Assembly (NCBI RefSeq): GCF_002153375.1
Contig: NZ_MTBQ01000001.1
Coordinates: 434,001 to 498,000 of the forward strand
Reading direction: 5' to 3'
Source of the DNA: Oceanobacillus rekensis
GTDB taxonomy: Bacteria > Bacillota > Bacilli > Bacillales > Amphibacillaceae
Length of the DNA stretch: 64,000 nucleotides
The notes below the pieces were generated by a model. That model saw only the letters and a program-made list of their open reading frames with translations, was not told the DNA's origin and searched no databases. Shown in pieces: positions 1 to 8,429 of the stretch. Each line of letters begins with the position of its first letter. Positions within the stretch are counted from its first letter, which is position 1. A program made the position numbers and the translations under genes.

Positions 1-1254
1 ACCTTGCATAACTTGAGGACCTTTCACAGCAATTTCTCCAACTTCACCAATCTCAGCTTCCTCTCTATCGGATTCCATTTTAAAGATTTTACAGTCGGTG
101 TCTGGCCATGGTAAACCAATACTTCCATTTACCCGATCTGACCAGATTAGGTTCGCATGGGTTACAGGAGAGGTTTCTGTTAAGCCGTAGCCTTCAACAA
201 GCTTTCCACCAGTGACTTTTTCAAATTGTTGCTGGACTTCCAGTGGTAATGGAGCTGAACCACTAAGACATGCTTCAATAGATGAAAGATCATATTTCTT
301 AATGTCTGGATGGTTTAATAGACCGACATAAATAGTAGGCGCACCTGGAAACAGTGTAGGCTTTTGCTTTTCAATCATCTTCAATACATCAAGTGGGTTA
401 AACTTCGGCATCAATATCATTTTGAAACCTCGCTTAATTGCGAAGTTCATTACCGTTGTCATCCCATAGACGTGAAAGAATGGCAAAACACCTAATACGG
501 CTCCCTTACTATTACTTGCTTTATAAAGCCATGTTTCACACATCTGCAAATTTGATGTCAAGTTATAGTGTGTGAGCATAACACCTTTCGGATGGCCAGT
601 TGTGCCACCGGTATATTGCAGTAATGCAAGATCAACGCGAGGATTTAAAGACGTCTCTAGGTAATCAGCAGAAGACTTTTCCATTAATTGTTTCCATACA
701 TGGGTATCTCCACTTTGTTCAACTTTGACTACCATATTGTATTCTTTTTTCTGGATATATGGATATAGAATGTTTTTAGGGAATGGTAAGTAATCTTTTA
801 TTCCTGTAACGATTGTATGCTTAAGTGAGGTTTTAATTTTAACATTGGTTACTCTGGGGAGCAGAATATCCAAACATACAATAACCGTGGTGTCAGAATC
901 ATTCAGCTGGTACTCTAATTCTCTTTCTGTATATAGTGGATTCGTCTGGACAACAATACCTCCAGCCATAAGAATTCCGTAATAACTTATAACTGCCTGT
1001 GGACAATTTGGCAGCATAATTGCTACTTTATCACCTTTTCTCACACCAAGGGTCTGCAAATAGTTCGCCATTTTTTTAGATTCGGTATACAAATCGCCAT
1101 AGGAAATATCTTTACCCATAAAGTGAAGCGCTTTCTTTTCTTTGTAACGATCAGTACTTTCGGCCAGGTAAGCATAAAGAGGTTTCTCATCGTACTCTAA
1201 AGATGGTGGTATATCAATCGGATAATGATCATGCCATTTACGAGTAAACTTCAT
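1..1254 (-). CDS. lcfA: Long-chain fatty acid--CoA ligase, 5' part (partial)
   Basis: Activates long-chain fatty acids to acyl-CoA through an acyl-adenylate at the membrane, feeding beta-oxidation. The window holds the first 418 codons; the C-terminal end lies beyond base 1. The translation starts MKFTRKWHDHYPIDIP after a GGGAGG ribosome site. It shows the AMP-binding P-loop YTGGTTGHPKG (about residues 221-231), the segment GAPTIYVGLL, and the adenylate motif GYGLTETSPV. These are the standard motifs of the LcfA/FadD branch of ANL enzymes. It is downstream of yshE and mutS2 on the same strand, the same order as in Bacillus subtilis, where lcfA is in the FadR regulon; no FadR site was identified here. 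Family assignment is secure; chain-length preference is inferred from synteny. Confidence 0.93.
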   Translation of the reverse strand, partial: MKFTRKWHDHYPIDIPPSLEYDEKPLYAYLAESTDRYKEKKALHFMGKDISYGDLYTESKKMANYLQTLGVRKGDKVAIMLPNCPQAVISYYGILMAGGIVVQTNPLYTERELEYQLNDSDTTVIVCLDILLPRVTNVKIKTSLKHTIVTGIKDYLPFPKNILYPYIQKKEYNMVVKVEQSGDTHVWKQLMEKSSADYLETSLNPRVDLALLQYTGGTTGHPKGVMLTHYNLTSNLQMCETWLYKASNSKGAVLGVLPFFHVYGMTTVMNFAIKRGFKMILMPKFNPLDVLKMIEKQKPTLFPGAPTIYVGLLNHPDIKKYDLSSIEACLSGSAPLPLEVQQQFEKVTGGKLVEGYGLTETSPVTHANLIWSDRVNGSIGLPWPDTDCKIFKMESDREEAEIGEVGEIAVKGPQVMQG

Positions 1255-1346
1255 TTTACATTCCTCCCTATAATTATACTATAACCATTATACCGATTAA
1301 TTTCTATTTTTAGAAATTTAATTTAATATTATTTAAAATTTATTTG

Positions 1347-1427
1347 TCATATTAAATAAAAAATACCTACGATGAGAAAAATGATTGCAACTACAATTAA
1401 TATTTTTGCCAGCCGATCCAGTACCAT
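1347..1427 (-). CDS. 26-residue single-pass membrane microprotein (unannotated small ORF)
   Basis: I do not recognise this gene. The reading frame gives MVLDRLAKILIVVAIIFLIVG followed by IFYLI and a TGA stop. The frame is one hydrophobic helix (residues 9-26) with a short charged N-terminus, so the product would be a single-pass membrane peptide with N-in topology by the positive-inside rule. Evidence that it is translated is a good AAGGGGG ribosome site 8-9 bases before the ATG, sitting right after the stop codon of yshE (15 bases upstream), a spacing typical of translational coupling. It could act with YshE, itself a small membrane protein, or be a chance ORF. The composition and the ribosome site favour a real gene, but no homology could be checked. 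Confidence 0.5.
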   Translation of the reverse strand: MVLDRLAKILIVVAIIFLIVGIFYLI

Positions 1428-1441
1428 AGTTCGTTTCCCCC

Positions 1442-1849
1442 TTATTCAATGCTTGCTCCAATTACAAATGCCAACCCAATAGAGATTATCATAGATATGA
1501 AACCGACTGCTTTATTGTCTTTTCCAATTTCTTCATCAACTTTAATTGTTGGTGTAAGGAATTCGAACATTAAATAACCAAATAATAATAAAATGAAACC
1601 AAAAAATCCCCAACCAATAGATTGTAGAAGCGTGTCATTATGTTCAATGGAGTAACGAAAAATTGTCGCTATTCCAAAGAGTTTACCGCCGGTTGCCATT
1701 GCAACAGCGAAATTTCCTTTCTTAATCTCTTCCCAGTTTTTATATGATGTTACAAGTTCAAAAATTGCAAGAAAGACAAGTGTACAGAGAACAAACACAC
1801 TGTACCGAGCAGCGGTTACAACAATTATGTTTTCCCAGAAACCTTCCAT
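1442..1849 (-). CDS. yshE: DUF350 family membrane protein YshE
   Basis: Small integral membrane protein of unknown function with four predicted hydrophobic segments (roughly residues 9-31, 46-66, 75-96 and 111-133 counted from the chosen start). It matches the DUF350/YshE family in length (about 135 residues) and in the N-terminal pattern MEGFWEN...TAARYSV. The start is placed at the ATG ending at 1849. An AGGAGA sequence lies about 11 bases upstream, and a GTG one codon earlier is an equally possible start. The longer frame up to 1891 would run into the hairpin behind mutS2. It sits between mutS2 and lcfA, as in Bacillus subtilis, and is directly followed by a 26-codon membrane ORF. Confidence 0.85.
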   Translation of the reverse strand: MEGFWENIIVVTAARYSVFVLCTLVFLAIFELVTSYKNWEEIKKGNFAVAMATGGKLFGIATIFRYSIEHNDTLLQSIGWGFFGFILLLFGYLMFEFLTPTIKVDEEIGKDNKAVGFISMIISIGLAFVIGASIE

Positions 1850-1879
1850 CACAGCGATTCTCTCCTGTTCTATTACAGA

Positions 1880-1903
1880 TTTCGCCCTCACTTGAGGGCG
1901 AAA
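1880..1903 (-). repeat. Perfect hairpin between mutS2 and yshE
   Basis: TTTCGCCCTC and GAGGGCGAAA form a perfect 10-bp stem with a 4-base loop, 28 bases after the mutS2 stop. On the minus strand no T-run follows, so it is more likely a pause, processing or partial attenuation hairpin than a full intrinsic terminator. It would reduce transcription into yshE and lcfA. Confidence 0.6.
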
Positions 1904-1931
1904 GTTTGATTATATTGTTGGCAAAGGTTGT

Positions 1932-4277
1932 TTACCTGAATTCAATAACTGTAACGCCACTTCCGCCTTCATTGCCTTCACCCGATCTCGCAGATGCGAT
2001 ATGTGGGTGTCTTTTCACATATTCCTGTACACCTTTACGTAATGCCCCCGTACCTTTTCCATGAATAATAGATGCTTTCGAATATCCGGCAAGGAGTACA
2101 TCGTCAATATATTTTTCCAGTTTTAGAAGTGCATCCTCATATCTTTCCCCACGCAAATCCAATTCTGAACGAACATGATAATTAGAGCCTTTAATTGTAG
2201 CCACTGGCTTAACTTCTTTCTGTTTTTGTTTACCGAGTAGCTGCAGGTCACTTCGTTTCACCTTGACCTTCATCATTCCTACTTGCACCATATATTCTTG
2301 TGCATTTACTTTTTTAAGTACCTCACCCTGCTGATTAACAGTTAAAAGTTTAATCTCATCTCCAGGTTTTAGTTCTTGCTTATCTGCCGTTTTCTTCTCT
2401 ACCTGTTTTTCCTGCTTTTTAGAGAGGCTCGGTTGAGCTTCCTCTAGCATTTTTTTCGCTTCAATCCATTCATGTTCTTTCAACGTAACATTTGATTTCA
2501 TTTGGCGGATTTCATCTACAATGAATTCTGCCTCTTCACGTGCATTCTTCAAAGCCTTCTCTGCTTTTTCTTCTGCTTTTTTATAAAGTTCTTCTCGATT
2601 CTGCTCCAATTGCTTCCATTCTTTTGCAATTTCATCACGTAATTGCTCACTTTCAAGCAAAATTTCATGCGCTTGTTCATAATCCTGTTCAGCATCAAGC
2701 TGTGATTTTTCTAAGGAAGCGATCATCGTTTCCACACTTTTAGAGTCAACCCCGACAAGTCCCTTGGCCCTTTCAATCACGTGTGAATCAAGCCCAAGTC
2801 GCTTTGAAATTTCAAAAGCATTACTTCGTCCTGGTACGCCAATCAATAAACGATATGTCGGTTGCAATGTTTCCACGTTAAATTCAACAGATGCATTAAC
2901 AACGTTTTCTCGATTGTATCCATAAGCCTTGAGTTCAGGATAGTGCGTTGTTGCGATCACACGGGTATCCCTGTAAATGACTTCATCAAGAATAGACATA
3001 GCAAGTGCTGCACCTTCCTGTGGATCTGTTCCTGAACCAAGTTCATCAAATAAAACCAATGATTGGTAATCCACCTGTTTAAGGATGCTTACAATGTTTG
3101 TCATATGCGAAGAAAACGTACTTAAATTCTGTTCAATCGATTGCTCATCACCAATATCGGCGTAAACGCCTTTAAATACCGCCATCTCGCAGCCATCTAA
3201 TGCTGGAATCTGCAAACCGGACTGTGCCATCAATGTACATAAACCAATCATTTTTAATGTTACCGTCTTCCCGCCCGTATTTGGACCAGTAATTACGATT
3301 GATGTGTAGTCTTTTCCAATTTCCACATCATTGGGTACTACCTCATCAATTGGGATTAGTGGATGTCTTGCCTGCTGCATTTTAATATAGCCTTGGTCAT
3401 TCATTTTTGGCTTTGCTGCTTTCATCTCTTGACCCAATTTTGCACGGGCAAACATAAAATCAATCTTGCCAAGCACGGTAACATTTTCAGCTAAATCATG
3501 TGCAAAGATTGCAATTTGCTCGCTAAGCTCTTTTAATATCCGCTCGATTTCCTCTTGTTCTTTACTAATTGCTTCATGTAATTGATTATTCAGATCAACA
3601 ATAGCTTTCGGTTCCATGAATAATGTTTGGCCAGAGGAAGATTGATCATGAACAATTCCACCAATTGATCCTCGATGCTCTTGCTTTACTGGAAGTACAT
3701 ACCGATCATTACGAATAGTTACAATAGCATCTGAAAGCATATTGCTATTGTTCCTCGTATAGCTCTCCAGCTTCTCACGTATCCGGTTTTCGTATGTCCT
3801 AACCTGTGTTCGGATGCTTCGTAGTTTGGCAGATGCATTGTCCAACACACGCCCTTGATCATCAATACAACTTTTGATCTGTTGCTCCAATTCACGAAGT
3901 GGTGTGATTTGATCAGCTAATGATTCTAAAATAGGTAGCTCTTCATCTTCCAGATTGTCTATAAATAACTTCACCTGTCTGCCACCATAAATTGTATTGG
4001 CTACAGCAAGACATTCTTCCGTTGATAGAATGCCTCCGATAGCACTGCGTTTCAGACTTTCCCGAATGTCGGTGATTCCACCAAGTGGAATCATCATGTT
4101 CAGACGGACAATAGATGCCGCTTCATCTGTCTCCCGCTGTAATTGAACAACTTCATTCAATTCTGTCGAAGGATTTAACTTAGATGCCAGCTCTTTACCA
4201 AGTGATGTTGCTGCATTGCTATTCAGTTGTTCGATAATCTTTTTAAATTCAAGTACACGGAAAATCCGTTCATTCAT
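1932..4277 (-). CDS. mutS2: MutS2 family ATPase / Smr endonuclease
   Basis: 781-residue MutS2 (Bacillus subtilis protein about 785). Domains in order: coiled-coil clamp and lever region (1-290), MutS-type ABC ATPase (about 300-520) with Walker A GPNTGGKT and Walker [14 protein letters not shown], a long Glu/Lys-rich coiled coil (about 520-640), a small KOW-like segment ([16 protein letters not shown]), and a C-terminal Smr domain (about 705-781) with [12 protein letters not shown] and [12 protein letters not shown]. The MutS mismatch-recognition domain is absent. Family knowledge: MutS2 was first linked to suppression of recombination. In Bacillus subtilis it binds collided ribosomes and splits them through its ATPase. 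It starts at ATG after AAAGGAG. Upstream is polX (66-bp gap), downstream yshE. Confidence 0.97.
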   Translation of the reverse strand: MNERIFRVLEFKKIIEQLNSNAATSLGKELASKLNPSTELNEVVQLQRETDEAASIVRLNMMIPLGGITDIRESLKRSAIGGILSTEECLAVANTIYGGRQVKLFIDNLEDEELPILESLADQITPLRELEQQIKSCIDDQGRVLDNASAKLRSIRTQVRTYENRIREKLESYTRNNSNMLSDAIVTIRNDRYVLPVKQEHRGSIGGIVHDQSSSGQTLFMEPKAIVDLNNQLHEAISKEQEEIERILKELSEQIAIFAHDLAENVTVLGKIDFMFARAKLGQEMKAAKPKMNDQGYIKMQQARHPLIPIDEVVPNDVEIGKDYTSIVITGPNTGGKTVTLKMIGLCTLMAQSGLQIPALDGCEMAVFKGVYADIGDEQSIEQNLSTFSSHMTNIVSILKQVDYQSLVLFDELGSGTDPQEGAALAMSILDEVIYRDTRVIATTHYPELKAYGYNRENVVNASVEFNVETLQPTYRLLIGVPGRSNAFEISKRLGLDSHVIERAKGLVGVDSKSVETMIASLEKSQLDAEQDYEQAHEILLESEQLRDEIAKEWKQLEQNREELYKKAEEKAEKALKNAREEAEFIVDEIRQMKSNVTLKEHEWIEAKKMLEEAQPSLSKKQEKQVEKKTADKQELKPGDEIKLLTVNQQGEVLKKVNAQEYMVQVGMMKVKVKRSDLQLLGKQKQKEVKPVATIKGSNYHVRSELDLRGERYEDALLKLEKYIDDVLLAGYSKASIIHGKGTGALRKGVQEYVKRHPHIASARSGEGNEGGSGVTVIEFR

Positions 4278-4343
4278 ACTTCCATACTCCTTTAAATGTG
4301 TTTCTATAAGATCGTGTTGAACTACCTTTGTAAGTTAAGGCAT

Positions 4344-6062
4344 TTATTTATTTCGATTAAAGTATTCAATCAATTTTTCTTTGGTCCATGTATTCATGAC
4401 CATATCTTTCCGAACCCAGCCTTTTCTTGCTACACCGACACCGTATTTCATATGATCAAGCATCGGATAACTATGGGCATCAGTATTAATGGCTATTGTA
4501 ACGCCAGCTTCCTGTACCTTCCTTATCCAATCAGATGATAAATCTAATCGATTGGGATTTGCGTTAATTTCCAGTGCAGTATTTGTTTCTTTTGCTTTTT
4601 CAATCAGTTTCTCCACATTGACTTTATAGCCGGGACGTCTTCCAATCAGTCTTCCTGTAGGATGCGCAATAAGAGACACATATGGATTTTCCAACGCATT
4701 GTTTAATCGCTTCATAATTTTCTCTTCTGATTGACTGAAGCTTGAGTGAATTGCACCAATAACATAGTCCATTTCACTTAAGAATGCATCCGAGAAATCT
4801 AGCGTACCATCAGGAAGTATATCCATTTCCACACCAGCAAATATATGAAAGTCGTCCATTTTATCATTCAATTTCGCAATTTCCTCGCGTTGTTTCCGTA
4901 ATCTTGTTTCATCCAACCCATTGGCAACTCGTAGATATTTGGAATGATCTGTTACGGCCATATAGGAATAGCCCTTTTCCCGAACCCGTTTCACCATCTC
5001 ATCCAGTGACTGTGCACCATCACTCCATGTCGTATGCATATGAAGATCGCCCTTGATATCCTTAAGCTCAATGAAAAGTTTCTCTTCTGTAAAAGCTTCG
5101 ATTTCACCAGTGTTTTCTCTGACTTCAGGCGGAATAAACGTCAGGCCAAAGTGTCCGAAGAATTCCTTCTCATCCTGGAATGTCAAGACTTCGTTTGTTT
5201 CTTCCATCTCAACACCATATTCACTGATTTTCTCACCACGGGATTTAGCCAACTGTCTTAATGCAACGTTATGTTCCTTAGAGCCTGTAAAATGATGTAA
5301 GGTCGTTGCATACTCATCCATAGACACGATTCTGAAATCAACGTTAATATCGTAAACTTCCTCCAATGTGACAGATACCTTTGTTTCCCCTTTGGCGATA
5401 ACATCTTTAATATCAGGGATAGCAAGCAGGTCATCTCTTACCGAAGCTGGACTTGCTGTTGCGATGATAAAATCAAGATCTTTAATTGTTTCCCGCATAC
5501 GTCTTAAACTACCAGCACGGGAAAATGATTCTATTTCATCCATCTCCGATAGGTAGCCTTCTATTTTTTCAGCAACCGGAAGCATAATGGCAATGGGAAG
5601 ACGTTCCGGACGTTTTCCTGCTTCATCAAGTGCAGCAATTATTTTTTCAGCTGTTTTCTTACCAAATCCTGCAAGGCCTTCCACCTTCCCACTAAGACAA
5701 GCCTCCTTCAGTGTACCTGCATCAACGACCTGGAGTTCCTGGTACAACTTGGACAGTTTTTTTCCACCAAGTCCTGGCAGGTTCAGCAAAGGAATTAACC
5801 CTGGTGGCACTTCCTCTGCTAATTCTTTTAAAGTTTCTGACTCACCTTTTTCAATATATTCAACAATAACAGTACTTGTACCTTTACCAATTCCCTTTAT
5901 TTTTGTAAAATCATCAATTTCTGTAAGCGACCTATCATCCGTTTCAAGTGCTTGTGCAGCTTTCCTGTATGCGGAGATTTTAAAGGGGTTTTCTCCCTTT
6001 AGCTCCAAATAAATTGCTATTTTTTCAAGTAATTTAATAACATCTTTTTTATTAACGGTCAT
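4344..6062 (-). CDS. polX: DNA polymerase/3'-5' exonuclease PolX
   Basis: 572-residue family-X DNA polymerase, the usual length for Bacillus PolX, acting in gap filling during base-excision repair. Helix-hairpin-helix region at about 1-125 (IKGIGKGT and LPGLGGKKL); nucleotidyltransferase core with AGSLRRMRE followed by DLDFIIA, the aspartate pair that binds metal; C-terminal PHP exonuclease domain from about 335 with GDLHMHTTWSDG, VTDHS, GVEMDI, AHPTGR and NTDAHS, so the metal-binding histidines are intact. The start ATG follows GCGAGG at 8 bases. It lies between yshB and mutS2 on the same strand, but a long-armed hairpin with a T-run precedes it, so it may have its own promoter or depend on read-through. 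Confidence 0.96.
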   Translation of the reverse strand: MTVNKKDVIKLLEKIAIYLELKGENPFKISAYRKAAQALETDDRSLTEIDDFTKIKGIGKGTSTVIVEYIEKGESETLKELAEEVPPGLIPLLNLPGLGGKKLSKLYQELQVVDAGTLKEACLSGKVEGLAGFGKKTAEKIIAALDEAGKRPERLPIAIMLPVAEKIEGYLSEMDEIESFSRAGSLRRMRETIKDLDFIIATASPASVRDDLLAIPDIKDVIAKGETKVSVTLEEVYDINVDFRIVSMDEYATTLHHFTGSKEHNVALRQLAKSRGEKISEYGVEMEETNEVLTFQDEKEFFGHFGLTFIPPEVRENTGEIEAFTEEKLFIELKDIKGDLHMHTTWSDGAQSLDEMVKRVREKGYSYMAVTDHSKYLRVANGLDETRLRKQREEIAKLNDKMDDFHIFAGVEMDILPDGTLDFSDAFLSEMDYVIGAIHSSFSQSEEKIMKRLNNALENPYVSLIAHPTGRLIGRRPGYKVNVEKLIEKAKETNTALEINANPNRLDLSSDWIRKVQEAGVTIAINTDAHSYPMLDHMKYGVGVARKGWVRKDMVMNTWTKEKLIEYFNRNK

Positions 6063-6094
6063 CTTGTTTACCTCGCTTTATCTTTTCGGTGTCT

Positions 6095-6171
6095 ATTAAA
6101 AAACTGATTCATGTTGGATAAATACTATTGTATATGACATACAAGGTATCCCCCTACTACGATGAATCAGT
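6095..6171 (-). terminator. Long-loop hairpin with T-run between yshB and polX
   Basis: Perfect 10-bp arms ACTGATTCAT (6103-6112) and ATGAATCAGT (6162-6171) enclose about 49 bases that contain a smaller inverted pair, TTGTAT/ATACAA. Read on the minus strand the structure ends in TTTTTT, which fits a terminator for the zapA-yshB pair. The long interior is unusual for a simple terminator and could also be a small mobile palindrome. Confidence 0.5.
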
Positions 6172-6180
6172 CCTTAAAAA

Positions 6181-6738
6181 TTATATCCTACTTGCTGTAT
6201 CTCCTGTATAGGAGAACCATAAATCGAGAATTTTCTCTGAAAAATACGGCGTTTGCTCAATAATATACAGGGCAATCGATGAATTGTTAATTGCCGTTTG
6301 AATACCATCCATTGGTGTCAATGCAAGAATATATAGCAGGATAAACAGAATTAAATACAATTCCAGGAATCCTAACACAGCACCAAGTAATTTATTTATC
6401 GAACTTATGATTGGAATGGAAGCAACAAAATCAAGCATGGAAGCAATCATTTGCAATACAAGCTTTACAGCAAAAAAGATAATCGCAAATGCTATCGCAT
6501 TATAAAATGCAGTTTCCAGTGGCATCGATTTAAGAAAATCGGCCCATGCACTTTCATTTGACAATTCAGGATATGGAATCCATAGTGCAAACCTCGCACC
6601 TAATTCATCATAATACATAGCTGCAACAATGAACGCGATAATGAATCCACCTAAATGTAGGATTTGTAAAATTAAACCCCTTTTTAATCCCATTAAAAAT
6701 CCAAAAATCAGTAGTACTATTATAATTACATCCAACAT
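6181..6738 (-). CDS. yshB: CvpA family membrane protein YshB
   Basis: 185-residue integral membrane protein with four hydrophobic segments (about residues 2-18, 24-45, 77-100 and 118-142) and the CvpA/YshB arrangement. Related proteins were named for colicin V production in Escherichia coli, but the molecular role in Firmicutes is not known to me. The ATG follows AGAGGATAAGTAATAT, so the ribosome site overlaps the end of zapA, whose stop lies 3 bases upstream. This is translational coupling in one operon, as in Bacillus subtilis where zapA, yshB, polX and mutS2 are consecutive. Confidence 0.9.
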   Translation of the reverse strand: MLDVIIIVLLIFGFLMGLKRGLILQILHLGGFIIAFIVAAMYYDELGARFALWIPYPELSNESAWADFLKSMPLETAFYNAIAFAIIFFAVKLVLQMIASMLDFVASIPIISSINKLLGAVLGFLELYLILFILLYILALTPMDGIQTAINNSSIALYIIEQTPYFSEKILDLWFSYTGDTASRI

Positions 6739-6741
6739 ATA

Positions 6742-7005
6742 TTACTTATCCTCTTTCTTTTTAAACGATCCTAGAAGTGTTGCATAATCTTCCTTTAATT
6801 TCTGGTAATCATTCATTGTATTTACAGCGGTCAATACCGCCAGGCTCGTAGTATCCAATTGTTTACTCATACTTTGGATTTCTTTCATTTTCTGATCTAC
6901 AAGACTTGCTACAAGCCTTACATGACTTCCTGATTCTTTTCCGACGATTGTATATGTTCTATTATGTATTTCCACTGTTACACGTTGTTTTTTATCTTGG
7001 CTCAA
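6742..7005 (-). CDS. zapA: Cell division protein ZapA (TTG start)
   Basis: 87-residue ZapA, which binds FtsZ and promotes bundling of FtsZ filaments at the Z-ring. The N-terminal globular part has the family pattern VTVEIHNRTYTIVGKES, followed by VRLVASLVDQKMKEI and an alpha-helical C-terminus (about 40-80) that forms the dimer coiled coil. The start codon is TTG at 7003-7005 with AGGAGG 8 bases upstream; no in-frame ATG fits better. It is the first gene of the zapA-yshB pair and is transcribed away from the rnhC relic across a 210-bp intergenic space that must carry its promoter. Confidence 0.93.
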   Translation of the reverse strand: MSQDKKQRVTVEIHNRTYTIVGKESGSHVRLVASLVDQKMKEIQSMSKQLDTTSLAVLTAVNTMNDYQKLKEDYATLLGSFKKKEDK

Positions 7006-7218
7006 TTTTGCTACCTCCTACCGATTCGAAAACTTGGGATTCACCAAGTCTTTGGAGTATGCCTACGTTTTACTTATGCAGATAGGGAAATATAAAACAT
7101 ACCTATCTATGTCAAAAATTCCTCATTTAATATTAACATGAAGTTCTCGCAAAAAGAAGTATTTCATTATGTTTATCATTTTGCTATAGTGGCTATAGGA
7201 ATGAATGAAGAGATATAG

Positions 7219-7496
7219 ATGGGACTACAGGTACATGTACTACCTTTAACTACAATTGAAAAATGAAAAAACATTATCAACAAGCACTAACACAAATAAA
7301 GTCTAGAGCTTTATACCTTGCCAAAACACCTGAAGTATCAATTACTTCCTACAAATCAAGAAAGGTTCTTCTGCAAAGTAGTTTACCGGAATCAGAGTCT
7401 GGTAAATGGACCATTGGAGTAACAGTCGCTTCAGTCGTTAGGGAAAAAAATAGTACACATTTTGCGAATACAAAAAAGGCGACGAAATATTTGTAA
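7219..7496 (+). pseudogene. rnhC: Ribonuclease HIII remnant (frameshift plus loss of catalytic core)
   Basis: Two joined pieces recall the ends of RNase HIII (normally about 310 residues). The frame from ATG 7219 reads MGLQVHVLPLTTIEK and then stops. One base later in another frame it continues MKKHYQQALTQIK and SITSYKSRKVLLQ, then GKWT. This is the N-terminal TBP-like substrate-binding domain. The break falls in an A-run (five A where six would keep the frame). After GKWT the frame jumps to VASVV and then THFANTKKA, resembling the last segments of RnhC. The intervening DEVG-type catalytic region of about 200 residues is missing. Position supports the call: Bacillus subtilis has rnhC divergent from zapA and next to pheT. 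An alternative reading is a new 77-residue gene from ATG 7263. Confidence 0.75.
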
Positions 7497-7514
7497 AACT
7501 AGGAATGAGGATAT

Positions 7515-8222
7515 ATGAATAAATACATACTGCAAAATGATTGGGCCGAAAAATTAGATAAAGAGTTTAACAAAACCTATTATTTAGAATTACGTGAGTT
7601 TCTTAAGAAGGAATATGCTGAAAAAACGGTATATCCGGAGATGGATCATATTTTCAACGCACTCCACTACACTCCTTTTCAAAATGTAAAAGCAGTTATT
7701 CTGGGACAGGACCCGTATCACGGCCCAAATCAGGCCCACGGTCTTAGCTTTTCAGTCAAACCTGAAGTGAAACTGCCACCATCATTACGGAACATCTTTA
7801 AAGAGCTTAAAAATGATTTAGGTTACCAGATTCCTGATCATGGCTACCTTATCAACTGGGCCAGCCAAGGAGTCCTTATGCTGAATACCGTTTTGACCGT
7901 AAGAGCTGGTGAAGCGCATTCGCACGCAAACAAGGGTTGGGGAAATTTCACAGACCAAATAATTAAGACGCTAAACGAGAAATTTGAACCTATAGTTTAT
8001 ATCCTTTGGGGAAGTGCAGCACAAAAAAAGATTTCGCTCATTGATACAACGAAGCACTTAATTATCAAATCACCACATCCTAGTCCATTATCAGCATATA
8101 GAGGATTTTTTGGAAGCAAGCCTTTTTCACTTACAAATAAATTTCTTAAGCAATCTGGGCTTGAGGAAATTGACTGGGAATTGCCTGATAAAAATGAATA
8201 CGTATCATCAAATATGCTCTGA
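7515..8222 (+). CDS. ung: Uracil-DNA glycosylase
   Basis: 235-residue family-1 UDG that excises uracil from DNA and starts base-excision repair. The water-activating motif [17 protein letters not shown] (catalytic Asp66) and the DNA-intercalation motif [18 protein letters not shown] (about 192-209) are intact, with [12 protein letters not shown] between them. The start ATG has GAGG 6 bases upstream and lies 18 bases after the rnhC remnant, so the two may share a transcript. A hairpin terminator follows at 8274. In Bacillus subtilis ung is elsewhere, so its place between the rnhC relic and pheT marks a local rearrangement, perhaps the same event that removed the rnhC core. Confidence 0.97.
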   Translation: MNKYILQNDWAEKLDKEFNKTYYLELREFLKKEYAEKTVYPEMDHIFNALHYTPFQNVKAVILGQDPYHGPNQAHGLSFSVKPEVKLPPSLRNIFKELKNDLGYQIPDHGYLINWASQGVLMLNTVLTVRAGEAHSHANKGWGNFTDQIIKTLNEKFEPIVYILWGSAAQKKISLIDTTKHLIIKSPHPSPLSAYRGFFGSKPFSLTNKFLKQSGLEEIDWELPDKNEYVSSNML

Positions 8223-8273
8223 ATATGGAAAAGGGTTCTGTGTTGATGTGCATAATATTAAATAGCACGCGAA

Positions 8274-8305
8274 AAGGCATATGATTGATGTATGCCCTTC
8301 TTTTG
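8274..8305 (+). terminator. Terminator after ung
   Basis: AAGGCATA (8274-8281) pairs with TATGCCCTT (8291-8299, one bulged base) and is followed by CTTTTGT, 50 bases after the ung stop. Confidence 0.6.
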
Positions 8306-8392
8306 TATCTAGATAATTTTGATAGGAATAGCGCTAGATCAGTACTGCGATATCTGTAAACTTCAGCATCCGGCCCTCCCTCTTACATCAAT

Positions 8393-8423
8393 AAAGGCCC
8401 TCCCAACACTTGGGAGAGCCTTT
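8393..8423 (-). terminator. Terminator of pheST
   Basis: On the minus strand AAAGGCTCTCCC, a 7-base loop and GGGAGGGCCTTT form a 12-bp stem (one wobble) seven bases after the pheT stop. A short T-run is embedded in the descending arm. Confidence 0.8.
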
Positions 8424-8429
8424 ATCATA

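Noticed and set aside
5587-6012. 141-codon plus-strand frame opposite polX
   Set aside because: Antisense shadow; the polX HhH and polymerase motifs account for the sequence.
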